A stretch of 64,000 nt of DNA from assembly GCF_017498565.1 (NCBI RefSeq), contig NZ_CP071794.1:3648001-3712000 (forward strand), given 5' to 3'. The notes beneath the pieces are model-generated. The model made no database searches, had not been told where the DNA came from, and saw only the letters and a list, made by a program, of their open reading frames with translations. The translations under genes were made by a program, and so were the position numbers. This document shows positions 55,401-64,000 of this stretch, piece after piece. The stretch is from Parasphingorhabdus cellanae. GTDB taxonomy: Bacteria > Pseudomonadota > Alphaproteobacteria > Sphingomonadales > Sphingomonadaceae. How positions within the stretch are numbered: the stretch's first letter is position 1; each line of letters begins with the position of its first letter.

Positions 55401-57665
55401 TCAAGCCACTTCGACAAAACTATCGAGTACGCGCTTCTGGCCGCTTTTTTCAAACTCGATTTCCAGCTTGTTGCCCTCTTTCTCCATCACTTCGCCATAG
55501 CCGAATTTCGTGTGGAAAACGCGCATGCCAACCGTGACATCATCGCGGCCTTTATTGCCCAGCGAGACGGCACTGCGCCGTGCTTCCTTGATATTTTTGG
55601 GCGTGCTGTCGAAGCCGCCTGTATTACGCGCCCGTTTCCAGCCTGGGCCGCGCGTAGTCCCACGCGCGGCGTCGGCAAAGGGATCAGCACGTTCCGACCA
55701 ATTGGCGCGCCACAGGCTTTCGCCGCCCATCATGCTGGATTCTTCTTCGATATGTTCCGGCGGCAATTCGCCGATAAAGCGGGACGGGATAGAGCTGGTC
55801 CACTGACCATAAATCCGCCGATTGGCTGCGTGGAAGATCGTGCATTTTTTCTTCGCCCGGGTAATCGCAACATAGGCGAGGCGGCGTTCTTCCTCCAGAC
55901 TGGCATTGCCGCCTTCGTCAAGACTGCGCTGGGACGGGAAGACACCTTCCTCCCATCCGGCGCAAAAAACATGGTCATATTCCAGACCTTTGGCCCCATG
56001 CATGGTCATGATCGTGACCTTGGCTTCGTCACTTGCTGCATCATTGTCCATGACCAGCGACACATGTTCAAGGAAGTCGCCAAGCGTCTCATATTCCTCC
56101 ATCGCGCGCGTCAGTTCGGTCAGGTTTTCGAGCCGTCCAGCGGCTTCTGGCGTACGGTCGGCCTGCAACATGGCGGTATAACCACATTCGTCGAGCACTA
56201 CCCGTGCCAGCTCCGCATGCGGTAGCTCCTCGGCATTGGTCTGCCATCTGGCAAAATTGCGCATCAGCTCCTGCAGCGTATTGCGTGCTCGGGCCGGCAA
56301 TTCATCCGTATCGCAGATGCTCAAAGCCGCTGCGGCCAGCGGAATGCTCTGTGCCCGTGCGAGCCGGTGGACTTTTTCCACAGTTTTATCCCCAAGGCCG
56401 CGCTTGGGCACGTTGACGATCCGTTCAAAGGCCAGATCATCGGCGGGTTGCGCAATGACTCGCAGATAGGCGAGGGCGTCGCGAATTTCCGCCCGCTCGT
56501 AAAAACGAAAACCACCGATAATCTTGTACGGCATGCCGATGGAGATAAACCGGTCCTCAAATTCGCGTGTCTGAAACTGCGCGCGAACGAGGATCGCCAT
56601 GTCGTTGAGCGAAACGCCCTTGTTTTGAAGGCTCTCCATTTCTTCGCCGGTGCGGCGGGCTTCTTCGGGACCGTCCCAGACGCCGGTGACCTGAACCTTG
56701 TCACCCTCTTCTTCCTCGGTCCAAAGGGTCTTGCCAAGGCGCCCGCTATTATTGGCGATCAGCGCAGAGGCAGCCGCCAATATGTGCGGCGTGGAGCGAT
56801 AATTTTGCTCCAGCTTGATGACCTTGGCATCCGGAAAATCTTTCTCGAAGCGCAGGATATTGGCGACTTCTGCTCCGCGCCATGAATAAATGCTCTGGTC
56901 ATCATCGCCGACACAGCAGATATTCTTGCGCTCCTGCGCGAGCAGCCGCAGCCACAGATATTGGCTGCTATTCGTATCCTGATATTCGTCGACAAGGATA
57001 TATTTAAAACGTTCCTGGTAGAGTTTCAAAATCTCTCGGTCGGTTTTGAGCAGATTAAGGATATGCAGCAAAAGATCGCCAAAATCGCAGGCGTTGAGTA
57101 CCTTTAACCGCGCCTGATAGGCGGCATAAAATTCCTGACCACGGCCGTTGGCGTAGCGTTCATTCTCATTGGCATCGAGATCCGCAGGGTTTAGCCCGCG
57201 GTTTTTCCATTGATCGATCAGGCTAGCGAGTGACCGCGCAGGCCAGCGCTTTTCGTCCAGTTCTTCGGCCTGAATGAGCTGTTTCAGTAGCCGCAGCTGG
57301 TCATCGGTGTCGAGGATCGTAAAGTTGCTTTGCAGCCCGACCAGTTCCGCATGGCGGCGCAGCATTTTGGCCCCGATGCTATGGAATGTGCCGAGCCAGG
57401 GCATGCCTTCGACCGCATCGCCGACAATTGTGCCGATCCGCTCTTTCATCTCGCGCGCAGCCTTGTTGGTGAAGGTTACGGCCAAAATCTCGGACGGCCA
57501 GGCCTTGCGGGAATAAACCAAATGCGCCAGCCGCCGAGTAAGAGCGGCGGTTTTGCCAGTGCCGGCACCGGCCAGAACCAATACCGGCCCTTCGGTGGTC
57601 AGCACCGCATCGCGCTGCGGCGTGTTAAGGCCACGCACGTAAGGCGGATCCGATTCAGCGGGCAT
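55401..57665 (-). CDS. UvrD/PcrA-type DNA helicase
   Basis: A 754-residue superfamily 1A 3'-5' helicase. It has the Q motif LNTPQRDAVLTTEGPVLVL, Walker A GAGTGKTAALTRRL, Walker B LVDEYQDTNSSQ, VGDDDQSIYSWRGA (motif III), and motifs V and VI (TIMTMHGAKGLEYDHVFCAG, RRLAYVAITRAKKKC). The C-terminal PcrA-type tail (VFHTKFGYGEVMEKEGNKLE) binds RNA polymerase in relatives. The start is uncertain: an ATG at 57740 adds 25 residues with no family similarity, so 57665 is preferred. Confidence 0.94.
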   Translation of the reverse strand: MPAESDPPYVRGLNTPQRDAVLTTEGPVLVLAGAGTGKTAALTRRLAHLVYSRKAWPSEILAVTFTNKAAREMKERIGTIVGDAVEGMPWLGTFHSIGAKMLRRHAELVGLQSNFTILDTDDQLRLLKQLIQAEELDEKRWPARSLASLIDQWKNRGLNPADLDANENERYANGRGQEFYAAYQARLKVLNACDFGDLLLHILNLLKTDREILKLYQERFKYILVDEYQDTNSSQYLWLRLLAQERKNICCVGDDDQSIYSWRGAEVANILRFEKDFPDAKVIKLEQNYRSTPHILAAASALIANNSGRLGKTLWTEEEEGDKVQVTGVWDGPEEARRTGEEMESLQNKGVSLNDMAILVRAQFQTREFEDRFISIGMPYKIIGGFRFYERAEIRDALAYLRVIAQPADDLAFERIVNVPKRGLGDKTVEKVHRLARAQSIPLAAAALSICDTDELPARARNTLQELMRNFARWQTNAEELPHAELARVVLDECGYTAMLQADRTPEAAGRLENLTELTRAMEEYETLGDFLEHVSLVMDNDAASDEAKVTIMTMHGAKGLEYDHVFCAGWEEGVFPSQRSLDEGGNASLEEERRLAYVAITRAKKKCTIFHAANRRIYGQWTSSIPSRFIGELPPEHIEEESSMMGGESLWRANWSERADPFADAARGTTRGPGWKRARNTGGFDSTPKNIKEARRSAVSLGNKGRDDVTVGMRVFHTKFGYGEVMEKEGNKLEIEFEKSGQKRVLDSFVEVA

Positions 57666-57824
57666 GTTTACAGCGTTGGACACAGGTGAACAGTTAGGGA
57701 ACATCCGCAGCGGCGGCAAGGCTAATATCAGTTTTGACATGACCCAAGGTGCAGGTTGTGGATCATGTTGCGATGCAGCATAAGCAAATCATACTTAAAA
57801 TGCTGCCAAAGACAGGAAATGAAT

Positions 57825-57950
57825 ATGAGCAAACGTTTGATGTTTAGTGCAATTATCGCGACCGTAATGATGGCGACAACCACGGCTTATTCGCATATGC
57901 AAAATGACAGTGCCGAAACAGCAACGGCTTACGAGACCGCCAACAGCTAG
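57825..57950 (+). CDS. Very small secreted peptide
   Basis: A 41-residue product. Nearly all of the first half is a signal peptide (MSKRLMFSAIIATVMMATTTAYS), leaving an acidic, Thr/Ala-rich peptide (HMQNDSAETATAYETANS) of about 18 residues. AGGAAATGAAT precedes the ATG. There is no recognised family. It lies between the divergent UvrD gene and the end of rsmD. Confidence 0.5.
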   Translation: MSKRLMFSAIIATVMMATTTAYSHMQNDSAETATAYETANS

Positions 57951-57958
57951 GCCAATAA

Positions 57959-58495
57959 TCAGGCGGGGCGCAATATGTGGAGTCTTGCTTTGCCGCTATC
58001 CCGTTCACTTTCCAATTCAAAACCCTTAACAGCTATGTTCTCGTTGCGGGACGTTTCTATCGCAATCCAACTGGAAGGCGAAAACCAGCCGTGGCGATTC
58101 AACTTATCGAGCGCAACCGCGCCGGCCCCGGTTCCATAAGGCGGGTCCATCAGAATTAAGTCATAAGGTTGGCGGGCGAGGCCAAGAGCCAGCACTGAAC
58201 CGATACGAACATCTGCTTTGGCATCCAACGTTTCGATGTTTTTTTCGAGAGCCTTCAGCGCTTCGCGGTCTTGTTCGACAAAAGTACAATGCGCCGCGCC
58301 GCGCGATAAAGCTTCCAAACCAAGCGCGCCAGCACCAGAAAACAGATCCAGGACCTGTAAATCGGCAAAATCACCCAATCGGCTGGTGAGCATGGAAAAC
58401 AACCGTTCTCGCGTGCGATCGGCGGTTGGACGCGTGGTATCCCCCTTGGGCGCGACAATTTTCCGGCCGCGCCAATCGCCCGCGATTATTCTCAT
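57959..58495 (-). CDS. rsmD: RsmD, 16S rRNA guanine-966 N2-methyltransferase
   Basis: A 178-residue SAM enzyme. The N-terminal MRIIAGDWRGRKI, the SAM motif LDLFSGAGALGLEALSRGA and the catalytic ILMDPPYGTG (NPPY-type motif DPPY) are diagnostic of RsmD. It methylates G966 of 16S rRNA on assembled 30S subunits. Normal length. Confidence 0.95.
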   Translation of the reverse strand: MRIIAGDWRGRKIVAPKGDTTRPTADRTRERLFSMLTSRLGDFADLQVLDLFSGAGALGLEALSRGAAHCTFVEQDREALKALEKNIETLDAKADVRIGSVLALGLARQPYDLILMDPPYGTGAGAVALDKLNRHGWFSPSSWIAIETSRNENIAVKGFELESERDSGKARLHILRPA

Positions 58496-58581
58496 AAAAT
58501 ATTTCTTTTCATCTGCTTTTTATTAAGTCCTTCACGCTTTGCCGTAATAGTCAGTAACAACATAATTACAAAGGTCGTAAG

Positions 58582-58977
58582 ATGGAACAGTTTGGTTTTG
58601 GTAAGGCGGTGTCAGGCGGCACTCCAGTAACAGAGGATGAGATACGCAAAATGCGGATTGATGATCTGTTGACCCTTCGAGAAAGTTTCTCGAAACCGAA
58701 GCAAAAAAAATCAGATGATCCTGTGGATCAAAGGGTGTCGGAAGAGCTCGACTTTGCCAAGCGATTGCTGGAAATCATCGAAGCGGAAATTGAAGCGCGC
58801 GGGATGCCTGCGTCCACTGTCAAAAAGTTGGAACGGGTTGAAGATATGCTGGAAGACCTGTCTGATATCGTGGAGTCAGATGATAAATGCGAAAGCGTAA
58901 AAGCAGCAAAGTCGGAAGACTTAAGCCGGCGGATGCAGCGTAGCGATCTCTATGGCAAGAACCCGATTTGCGACTAG
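58582..58977 (+). CDS. Conserved hypothetical protein, acidic helical
   Basis: A 131-residue cytosolic protein, rich in Glu, Lys and Asp with long helical segments (EELDFAKRLLEIIEAEIEAR, KKLERVEDMLEDLSDIVES). It ends RRMQRSDLYGKNPICD. There is no signal peptide or recognised domain. It lies between rsmD and the convergent pseudouridine synthase gene (14-base gap). The ATG follows AAAGGTCGTAAG. Confidence 0.65.
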   Translation: MEQFGFGKAVSGGTPVTEDEIRKMRIDDLLTLRESFSKPKQKKSDDPVDQRVSEELDFAKRLLEIIEAEIEARGMPASTVKKLERVEDMLEDLSDIVESDDKCESVKAAKSEDLSRRMQRSDLYGKNPICD

Positions 58978-58991
58978 CCGCTCGGTCTGTT

Positions 58992-59819
58992 CTATTTCAA
59001 CGTCCGTCGAAATTTGACCAGATCGTGCCGTCGGACAGCTTCTATGTCTCCCTTGGCGAGATTGCCAAGTATAAAAGGGCCATAGCGGGTGCGGATCAGG
59101 CGCGAGACTTTTAGGCCGAGATATTCCAATACACGGCGGACTTCGCGGTTTTTACCCTCGGTCAAAGTCATTTCAATCCACTGATTGCGGCCGGTGCGGC
59201 GCTCCAGATTGGCTTCAATCGGGCCATAGTGCATGCCTTCGACAATGACGCCCCGGTACAGCTCTTCGAGCTGATTCTGCGTGATGTCGCCAAAAGTTCG
59301 CGCGCGATACGTGCGCTCGACGCCAGTTTTGGGGAGTTCCATCTCTCGCTTAAACTCGCCATCGGTGGTCATTAAAAGCAAGCCTTCGGTGTTCAAATCG
59401 AGCCGTCCAATCGGCATGACCCGCTCCAGATCATCCGGCAGCACATCATAGATGGTTTTCTTGCCCGAGGCATCGCGCTCCGCGGTAATATATCCATTAG
59501 GCTTGTGAAAACGAAACAGCTTGGCAGGCGCGGGCTCCGCGACGGGATTGCCGTCGACTGTGATCCCGGTGAGATTTTTGAGTAGTAAGGATGGATGATC
59601 GACGGTAACCCCGTTTAGAGCGATCCGTTCTTCTCCAATCATCCGCTCAATTTCCCGGCGTGATGCCACGCCAGCGCGGGCCAGCAATTTGGCAATGCGT
59701 TGCCCTTCGCGGACTTGCGCTTCTGGCGGTTTGGCCTTGGCAGGTTCTTGCTTTGCTCCGCGTGTAGGCTTGGCTTTGTAAACTTTGCCAGAATCGCTCT
59801 TGGTTTCTTTATCGGTCAT
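58992..59819 (-). CDS. RluB-like 23S rRNA pseudouridine synthase
   Basis: A 275-residue RsuA/RluB-family enzyme. A Lys-rich N-terminal tail (about residues 1-33) precedes an S4 RNA-binding domain (RIAKLLARAGVASRREIERM) and the catalytic domain with RLDLNTEGLLLMTTDGE, whose Asp in GRLDLNTEG is catalytic, then NREVRRVLEYLGLKVSRLIR. The start at 59819 (MTDKETKSD) is chosen; the open frame to 59993 extends over the divergent gene region without family features. RluB, RluE and RluF-type targets cannot be told apart here. Confidence 0.92.
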   Translation of the reverse strand: MTDKETKSDSGKVYKAKPTRGAKQEPAKAKPPEAQVREGQRIAKLLARAGVASRREIERMIGEERIALNGVTVDHPSLLLKNLTGITVDGNPVAEPAPAKLFRFHKPNGYITAERDASGKKTIYDVLPDDLERVMPIGRLDLNTEGLLLMTTDGEFKREMELPKTGVERTYRARTFGDITQNQLEELYRGVIVEGMHYGPIEANLERRTGRNQWIEMTLTEGKNREVRRVLEYLGLKVSRLIRTRYGPFILGNLAKGDIEAVRRHDLVKFRRTLK

Positions 59820-59918
59820 GCTATTTCGCATGGCGGAAAAAAAACTTTGCTGCAATCTGTAACCGATTGGGTGATGCAGGCGAATGGCTGGATAGTTACT
59901 TGTTTGGAAGGTGTCACG

Positions 59919-60731
59919 ATGCGTTATATAATATTGCCAGCAATGGTTGCAGCAACAGCATTTGCTGGCTTTATGGGTGCCCAAATCGCCCAATCATCTA
60001 GCGGCGCTTCCGCACAAGTGACTACACCCGCAGCGTCTAATGGCGCGAAAAATTTTGGCGACGAAACGGTTTCCCCTAATCCGGGCTCTAATCCGGTCGT
60101 CGTCGAACTCTTCACCAGTCAGGGATGCTCATCCTGCCCCCCTGCAGACATGCTAGCGTCCCGGCTAGCCAAAGATAGCGCCCTGCTGGTGATTTCGCGG
60201 CCCGTTACCTACTGGGACCGGCTCGGCTGGAAGGATACGTTGGCAAGAGAAGATAACACGCGGCTTCAGCGCACCTATGCCAGTAAAGGCAAAGCCGGTT
60301 CCGGCGTTTATACACCGCAGATGGTGGTCAATGGCGGTGGTGGAGCCGTGGGTTCGCGCGAGGGCGATATTCGATCATTGGTTCGCTTGGCGAAAAACGA
60401 CACCGGTCCTGTTATCGAAACCAATCGCGCGGATAATGGTGATGTTACGGTCACCATCAAGGGGAAATCCCGCTATATGGCCGGCGTTTCGCTCTTGGCA
60501 TTAAGCTCGTCGGAAACCGTTCAGGTTGGTCGCGGCGAAAATGGTGGCCGCAAGCTGCATTATACCAACGTTGTTAAAAGCGAGCGCAATCTGGGTAGCT
60601 GGGACGGCACATCGATGCGCGTCAAATTGTCGAGCACGGACCTGAGCGTAGCAGGCGCCGATAAATACGCGATTATCGTCCAGCGTCCCGGTGCCGGAAC
60701 CATTGTCGGCGCCAAGCTGCTCGATATTTAA
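59919..60731 (+). CDS. DUF1223 family secreted thioredoxin-like protein
   Basis: A 270-residue protein. A signal peptide or anchor (MRYIILPAMVAATAFAGFMG) is followed by a linker and the DUF1223 domain with VVVELFTSQGCSSCPPADM, which has a thioredoxin-type CSSC motif, RPVTYWDRLGWKDTLA and YTPQMVVNGGGGAVGS. The C-terminal half is beta-rich. Periplasmic redox activity is possible but not established. The ATG at 59919 is chosen from the signal peptide; the frame opens at 59700 within the divergent gene. Confidence 0.88.
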   Translation: MRYIILPAMVAATAFAGFMGAQIAQSSSGASAQVTTPAASNGAKNFGDETVSPNPGSNPVVVELFTSQGCSSCPPADMLASRLAKDSALLVISRPVTYWDRLGWKDTLAREDNTRLQRTYASKGKAGSGVYTPQMVVNGGGGAVGSREGDIRSLVRLAKNDTGPVIETNRADNGDVTVTIKGKSRYMAGVSLLALSSSETVQVGRGENGGRKLHYTNVVKSERNLGSWDGTSMRVKLSSTDLSVAGADKYAIIVQRPGAGTIVGAKLLDI

Positions 60732-60806
60732 GCGCATTCGAAAAATCTGACTGGTATTCAAAGCATTTGCCGCTAGTGTTTCTCTCAGTTCAAGGGAGAG
60801 TATCGC

Positions 60807-62153
60807 GTGAGTGGACAGACAGCAGACATCGGATGGCGTAAAATTTTACCCTCAGGTGTCCGGCCTTACAGTGAGGCCGCCCCGCTAGCGGCTTTTTTCC
60901 TGGGCATTTCGTCGGCGCTGCCGCTGACCATGATCGCGGCGACCCTGACAACGCGTTTGGCACAGGCCGGGATTGAGAAATCTACCGTTACGGCTTTTGC
61001 GCTGACGTTTCTCGCCTACAATTTTAAATGGCTTTGGGCTCCGATTATCGATGTCGTCAAACTGCCGATAATTGGCCGGATGGGGCAACGCCTGTCCTGG
61101 TTGATCCTGACCGCGGCGCTGGCCATGGCAGCGATTATTTATTTGGGATCATTGGATCCGCAAGCGGACATTGTCGCGGTTGCCATTGCCGCCATCATGG
61201 TGGGCATAGCAGGGGCGACATTTGACGTTGTGATTGATGCTTATCGCATCGAACTACTGGAACCTGAACAATTGGGTGTCGGATCAGGCATGTCGCAATA
61301 TGGCTGGCGTATCGGCGCGGCCTCAGCAGGCGCAGTCGCGCTGGTGATCGCGGCGCGCAGCAACTGGTCCATTGCCTATTATGTCTGCTCGCTCTTCGCG
61401 TTATTTGCCGTGTTTGTCGGATTGGTCATGCGCGAGCCTGCTCGGCGGCAGGAACCAAAACCGTTGAAGGGGCCGATTGAAGCGGTAAGGGCCTATCTTA
61501 GCCCGCTTGTTGAATTTTTCAAGCGCTCTGGCGCTCCGGTGGTTCTGCTGTTTGTGTTGGTCCACAAAATCGGTGATACGTTGGCCAACTTGACGTTCCG
61601 GTTATTGTTCGAAGATCTTGGGTTTACCAATGATGAGATTGCCTTTTATGATGTCAGCCTGGGCTTTTTCGCCTTCCTGATCGGTATCTTCGTTGGCGGC
61701 ATTGTCTATTCGCGCCTGGGCATGAAAAAGGCGGTGATGTTGAGCCTTGTGCTCATGGCCGTTAGCAATCTTTCTTTCGCCGGTCTTGCTGCTAGCGGTC
61801 ACAATAATTGGGCAATGGCGGCCGCGATCGGATTCGAGAATTTCGCCAGTGGCATTGGCGGAGTGGCGGTTGTTGCCTATCTTTCAGCGCTTTGTAATCT
61901 CAGCTTCACAGCTACCCAATTTGCGTTGCTTTCGGCAGCGGCGAGCATTTTAGGGCGTTTCCTGACCGGGACAACCGCAGGGTCTTTGATCGAAGCCATG
62001 GGCTATGTTAATTTTTACCTGCTGACCACGCTAGCCGCGTTTCCTGGTGTCATTATGTTCTGGCTGATGATCCGGTCTGGATTGGTCGATCGATCCTTGG
62101 GCACGGCCGGTACAGAGCATGCGACGGATAGTGAGGTCAAAGAAGTACCTTAA
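60807..62153 (+). CDS. AmpG-like MFS permease
   Basis: A 448-residue transporter with about 12 membrane helices. The N-terminal motif FFLGISSALPLTMIAATLTT and YNFKWLWAPIIDVVKLP resemble AmpG, the importer of anhydro-muropeptides, as do GATFDVVIDAYRIELL and GSGMSQYGWRIGAASAG. In AmpG systems this feeds peptidoglycan recycling and beta-lactamase induction, but no ampR or ampC lies nearby. The start after AAGGGAGAGTATC is a GTG (60807), which is the only good choice. Confidence 0.85.
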   Translation: MSGQTADIGWRKILPSGVRPYSEAAPLAAFFLGISSALPLTMIAATLTTRLAQAGIEKSTVTAFALTFLAYNFKWLWAPIIDVVKLPIIGRMGQRLSWLILTAALAMAAIIYLGSLDPQADIVAVAIAAIMVGIAGATFDVVIDAYRIELLEPEQLGVGSGMSQYGWRIGAASAGAVALVIAARSNWSIAYYVCSLFALFAVFVGLVMREPARRQEPKPLKGPIEAVRAYLSPLVEFFKRSGAPVVLLFVLVHKIGDTLANLTFRLLFEDLGFTNDEIAFYDVSLGFFAFLIGIFVGGIVYSRLGMKKAVMLSLVLMAVSNLSFAGLAASGHNNWAMAAAIGFENFASGIGGVAVVAYLSALCNLSFTATQFALLSAAASILGRFLTGTTAGSLIEAMGYVNFYLLTTLAAFPGVIMFWLMIRSGLVDRSLGTAGTEHATDSEVKEVP

Positions 62154-63472
62154 TCTGGCGCTTGCCGATTATCCTCTAACACTCCGCCAGCAAGATAGAG
62201 CGTCCCGGCAATCAGGACGGTTTGCGGCTCTCGTTCGGCGATTGCTTTCAAAGCACTTGCGACATTCGCTGCGCTTGAAATCGGGGCCTCGGTTTCGGGG
62301 AAATCGCCCACGGCATGGGATGCATGCCCCTCAATGGGGACGACAGTGACGCTGGCGATTTTGGATCGTAGTGGATCTATGATCGCTGCCGGATCTTTAT
62401 TGGCGAGCATGCCGGTTATGAGATGGATTGAGCTATCATCATAGCTATCAAAATGCGCGGCCAGCGCTTCGCCTGCGTTTACATTATGCCCGCCATCGAG
62501 CCATAATTCAGCTGTTTCCGACAGTAAATCACGTAGGGGCCCAGGTGATAATTTTTGCAATCGTGCGGGCCATTTCGCCCATCCCATGGCGGCGCGGAAG
62601 GCGGCTTCGGAAATTGCGATCTCATCTTGATGCCGCAACATGGCAATAGCGAGCGCGGCGTTATCGGCCTGGTGCACGCCGGGCAGGGCGGGGAGGGGAA
62701 GTTTCAATTTCCCCCGATCATCGCAATAGTGGAGCTGGTCTTCGTAAATTGCGGCATCCCAAGTTTCGCCGCGCGGTAGATAGTGTGCGCCGGTCGCAGC
62801 AGCGTGATCCGCAATTGCCTGCGCCACATTGTTGCGATATTTTTGCGTGAGCAACGGCACTCCGGGCTTTGCAATACCTGCTTTTTCCCAGCCGATGCGC
62901 ACCAATGGATCAGTCGGGGTCCCCTTTTCGGGGGACAGCAGAAATTCCTTATGGTCGATGCCAAGCGCGGCCATGCCGGTTGCCGCAGGGGCCGCCACGA
63001 TATTGGTCGCGTCCAACCGGCCGCCCAGACCGACTTCCAATATGCAGGCATCGGCGGGTGTTTCGGCAAATGCTAACATGGCCGCCGCGGTGGTCGCTTC
63101 GAAAAAGCTGGGATTGATATCTTCGCTGGCGTCGAGGACACGCGCCAACAACGCCGCAAGATATTCGTCTTCGATCAATGTCCCGGCCAGCCTGATCCGT
63201 TCATTGAAACGCACCAGATGCGGACTGGAATAGACATGTGCTTTCAGGCCTTCGGCTTCCACTGCCGCGCGCAAAAAGGCGCAGGTGGACCCTTTGCCAT
63301 TGGTTCCGGCGACATGAAAAACCGGTGGCAGGTTCAGATGCGGGTTGCCCACGCGTTCCAGAACCGCGCTGATCCGCTCCAGTCCCAGAACATCGCGTCC
63401 GGGCGATAGCAGCGAAAGCCGATCGAGTTGTTTCTGAACCGCCGGATGGTCGGATCGTGCGCCGTCTGCCAT
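62150..63472 (-). CDS. folC: FolC, dihydrofolate/folylpolyglutamate synthase
   Basis: A 440-residue bifunctional ligase adding glutamate to dihydropteroate and then to tetrahydrofolate. The ATP site is VAGTNGKGSTCAFLRAA; other motifs are FEATTAAAMLAFAE, ILEVGLGGRLDATNIV, MAALGIDHKEFL and LWLDGGHNVNAGEAL. It lies just downstream of accD in the same direction (17 bases), the usual order in these bacteria. It ends 4 bases inside the convergent AmpG-like gene. Confidence 0.95.
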   Translation of the reverse strand: MADGARSDHPAVQKQLDRLSLLSPGRDVLGLERISAVLERVGNPHLNLPPVFHVAGTNGKGSTCAFLRAAVEAEGLKAHVYSSPHLVRFNERIRLAGTLIEDEYLAALLARVLDASEDINPSFFEATTAAAMLAFAETPADACILEVGLGGRLDATNIVAAPAATGMAALGIDHKEFLLSPEKGTPTDPLVRIGWEKAGIAKPGVPLLTQKYRNNVAQAIADHAAATGAHYLPRGETWDAAIYEDQLHYCDDRGKLKLPLPALPGVHQADNAALAIAMLRHQDEIAISEAAFRAAMGWAKWPARLQKLSPGPLRDLLSETAELWLDGGHNVNAGEALAAHFDSYDDSSIHLITGMLANKDPAAIIDPLRSKIASVTVVPIEGHASHAVGDFPETEAPISSAANVASALKAIAEREPQTVLIAGTLYLAGGVLEDNRQAPD

Positions 63473-63489
63473 GAGTGAATACGGCTGGT

Positions 63490-64000
63490 TTAAGCCGCTG
63501 TCTTCCAGGCCATAAGGTAAGACATGACTTGCGCCAATTGGTTGCGCAACTCCTTGCGGTGGACAACCATGTCGATCATGCCATGTTCCAGCAGATATTC
63601 TGCGGTCTGGAACCCTTCAGGCAGTTTTTCCCGGATGGTGTTTTCAATCACACGCTGGCCAGCAAAACCGATCAGAGCGCCGGGCTCTGATATCTGGACA
63701 TCGCCAAGCATTGCATAGCTTGCCGTAACGCCGCCGGTGGTCGGATCGGTCAGCACAACGATAAACGGCAGACCCGCTTCGCGCAGCATCGATATGGCCA
63801 CGGTGGTCTTGGGCATCTGCATCAGCGACAAAATGCCTTCCTGCATCCGTGCGCCGCCTGCCGCTGTGAAAATAATATAGGGGCATTGCTCTTCTAACGC
63901 ACGGTTTGCGCCGTCAACAAAAGCCTGACCTACGGCGAGACCCATCGAACCACCCATGAAAGCAAAGTCCTGAACACCGACCACACAGGGAATATTGTCG
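63490..64000 (-). CDS. accD: AccD, acetyl-CoA carboxylase carboxyltransferase beta (5' end outside window)
   Basis: The C-terminal 169 or so residues of the beta subunit; the frame runs off the window end. Visible motifs are [56 protein letters not shown] and [18 protein letters not shown]. With AccA it transfers the carboxyl group from biotin to acetyl-CoA. The N-terminal zinc ribbon lies outside the window. The internal ATG at 63984 is not the start. It is followed by folC. Confidence 0.94.
   Translation of the reverse strand, partial: DNIPCVVGVQDFAFMGGSMGLAVGQAFVDGANRALEEQCPYIIFTAAGGARMQEGILSLMQMPKTTVAISMLREAGLPFIVVLTDPTTGGVTASYAMLGDVQISEPGALIGFAGQRVIENTIREKLPEGFQTAEYLLEHGMIDMVVHRKELRNQLAQVMSYLMAWKTAA

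Noticed and set aside
55263..56225. A 320-codon plus-strand frame over the UvrD and FkbM genes
   Set aside because: Both minus-strand genes carry full family motifs in this region; the frame is an antisense shadow.

Overview
The window is a gene-dense chromosomal segment of about 64 kb from an alphaproteobacterium, most likely order Sphingomonadales. The evidence is moderate GC with many alphaproteobacterial housekeeping genes, the rpiB-glyA-nrdR-tRNA methyltransferase order, an RpsD that reads as sphingomonad-like, and one copy of the GCCCTGAGCTTGTCGAAGGGC-type palindrome common in sphingomonads. The genus is not determined. I saw no rRNA, tRNA, CRISPR array, insertion sequence, prophage or plasmid gene. 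No stretch longer than about 300 bases lacks a gene.

Layout. 1-4521 is a cytochrome c maturation operon, ccmC(partial)-D-E-F-G-H-I, with start and stop codons overlapping at almost every junction; ccmH carries a one-base frameshift. 4674-7237 holds the K+ transporter kup and a small methyltransferase. 7378-10367 is the operon rpiB-glyA-nrdR-trmJ. 10380-11911 holds a chorismate-mutase-like gene, a small secreted protein and rpsD with a UUCG-loop terminator. 12007-19989 holds an M28 peptidase, agmatine deiminase, a membrane-anchored FMN glutamate-synthase-like protein, two tandem signal-peptide-bearing methyltransferases, a DUF3147 protein, N-carbamoylputrescine amidase and a hexapeptide-repeat protein. 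The two agmatine enzymes together would convert agmatine to putrescine.

19964-25340 holds a UdgB-type uracil-DNA glycosylase, DUF3597 and DUF937 proteins, an NfeD/stomatin pair and a second M28 peptidase. 25404-31429 holds guaB, an RsmB-like rRNA methyltransferase, a TPR protein, a DUF481 outer-membrane protein, rppH and an HSL-type esterase. 31630-34639 is a two-subunit 2-oxoacid:acceptor oxidoreductase (korA-korB) with the palindromic element between the genes. 34849-41554 holds a membrane metal hydrolase, a photolyase, two SDRs, a cyclopropane-fatty-acid-synthase-type protein and a serine hydrolase. 41583-46516 holds purF, hisI, a lipoprotein, a MerR regulator with an apparently leaderless self-overlapping promoter, and an acyl-CoA dehydrogenase.

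46683-57665 holds a DxDGD-repeat secreted protein, an MFS-cysK-dienelactone hydrolase operon, an HTH protein, an aspartyl-hydroxylase-like protein, an L,D-transpeptidase, a GMC oxidoreductase, an FkbM methyltransferase and a UvrD/PcrA helicase. 57825-64000 holds a tiny secreted protein, rsmD, a conserved hypothetical, an RluB-like pseudouridine synthase, a DUF1223 protein, an AmpG-like transporter, folC and the 3' part of accD.

Most of the segment is ordinary core genome. No clear new defence or mobile system was found. The observations most worth a check are the ccmH frameshift, the leaderless MerR promoter, the MFS gene whose conserved N-terminus lies upstream of any ATG/GTG/TTG, the palindrome inside the korAB operon, and the paired exported methyltransferases inside the split agmatine pathway.
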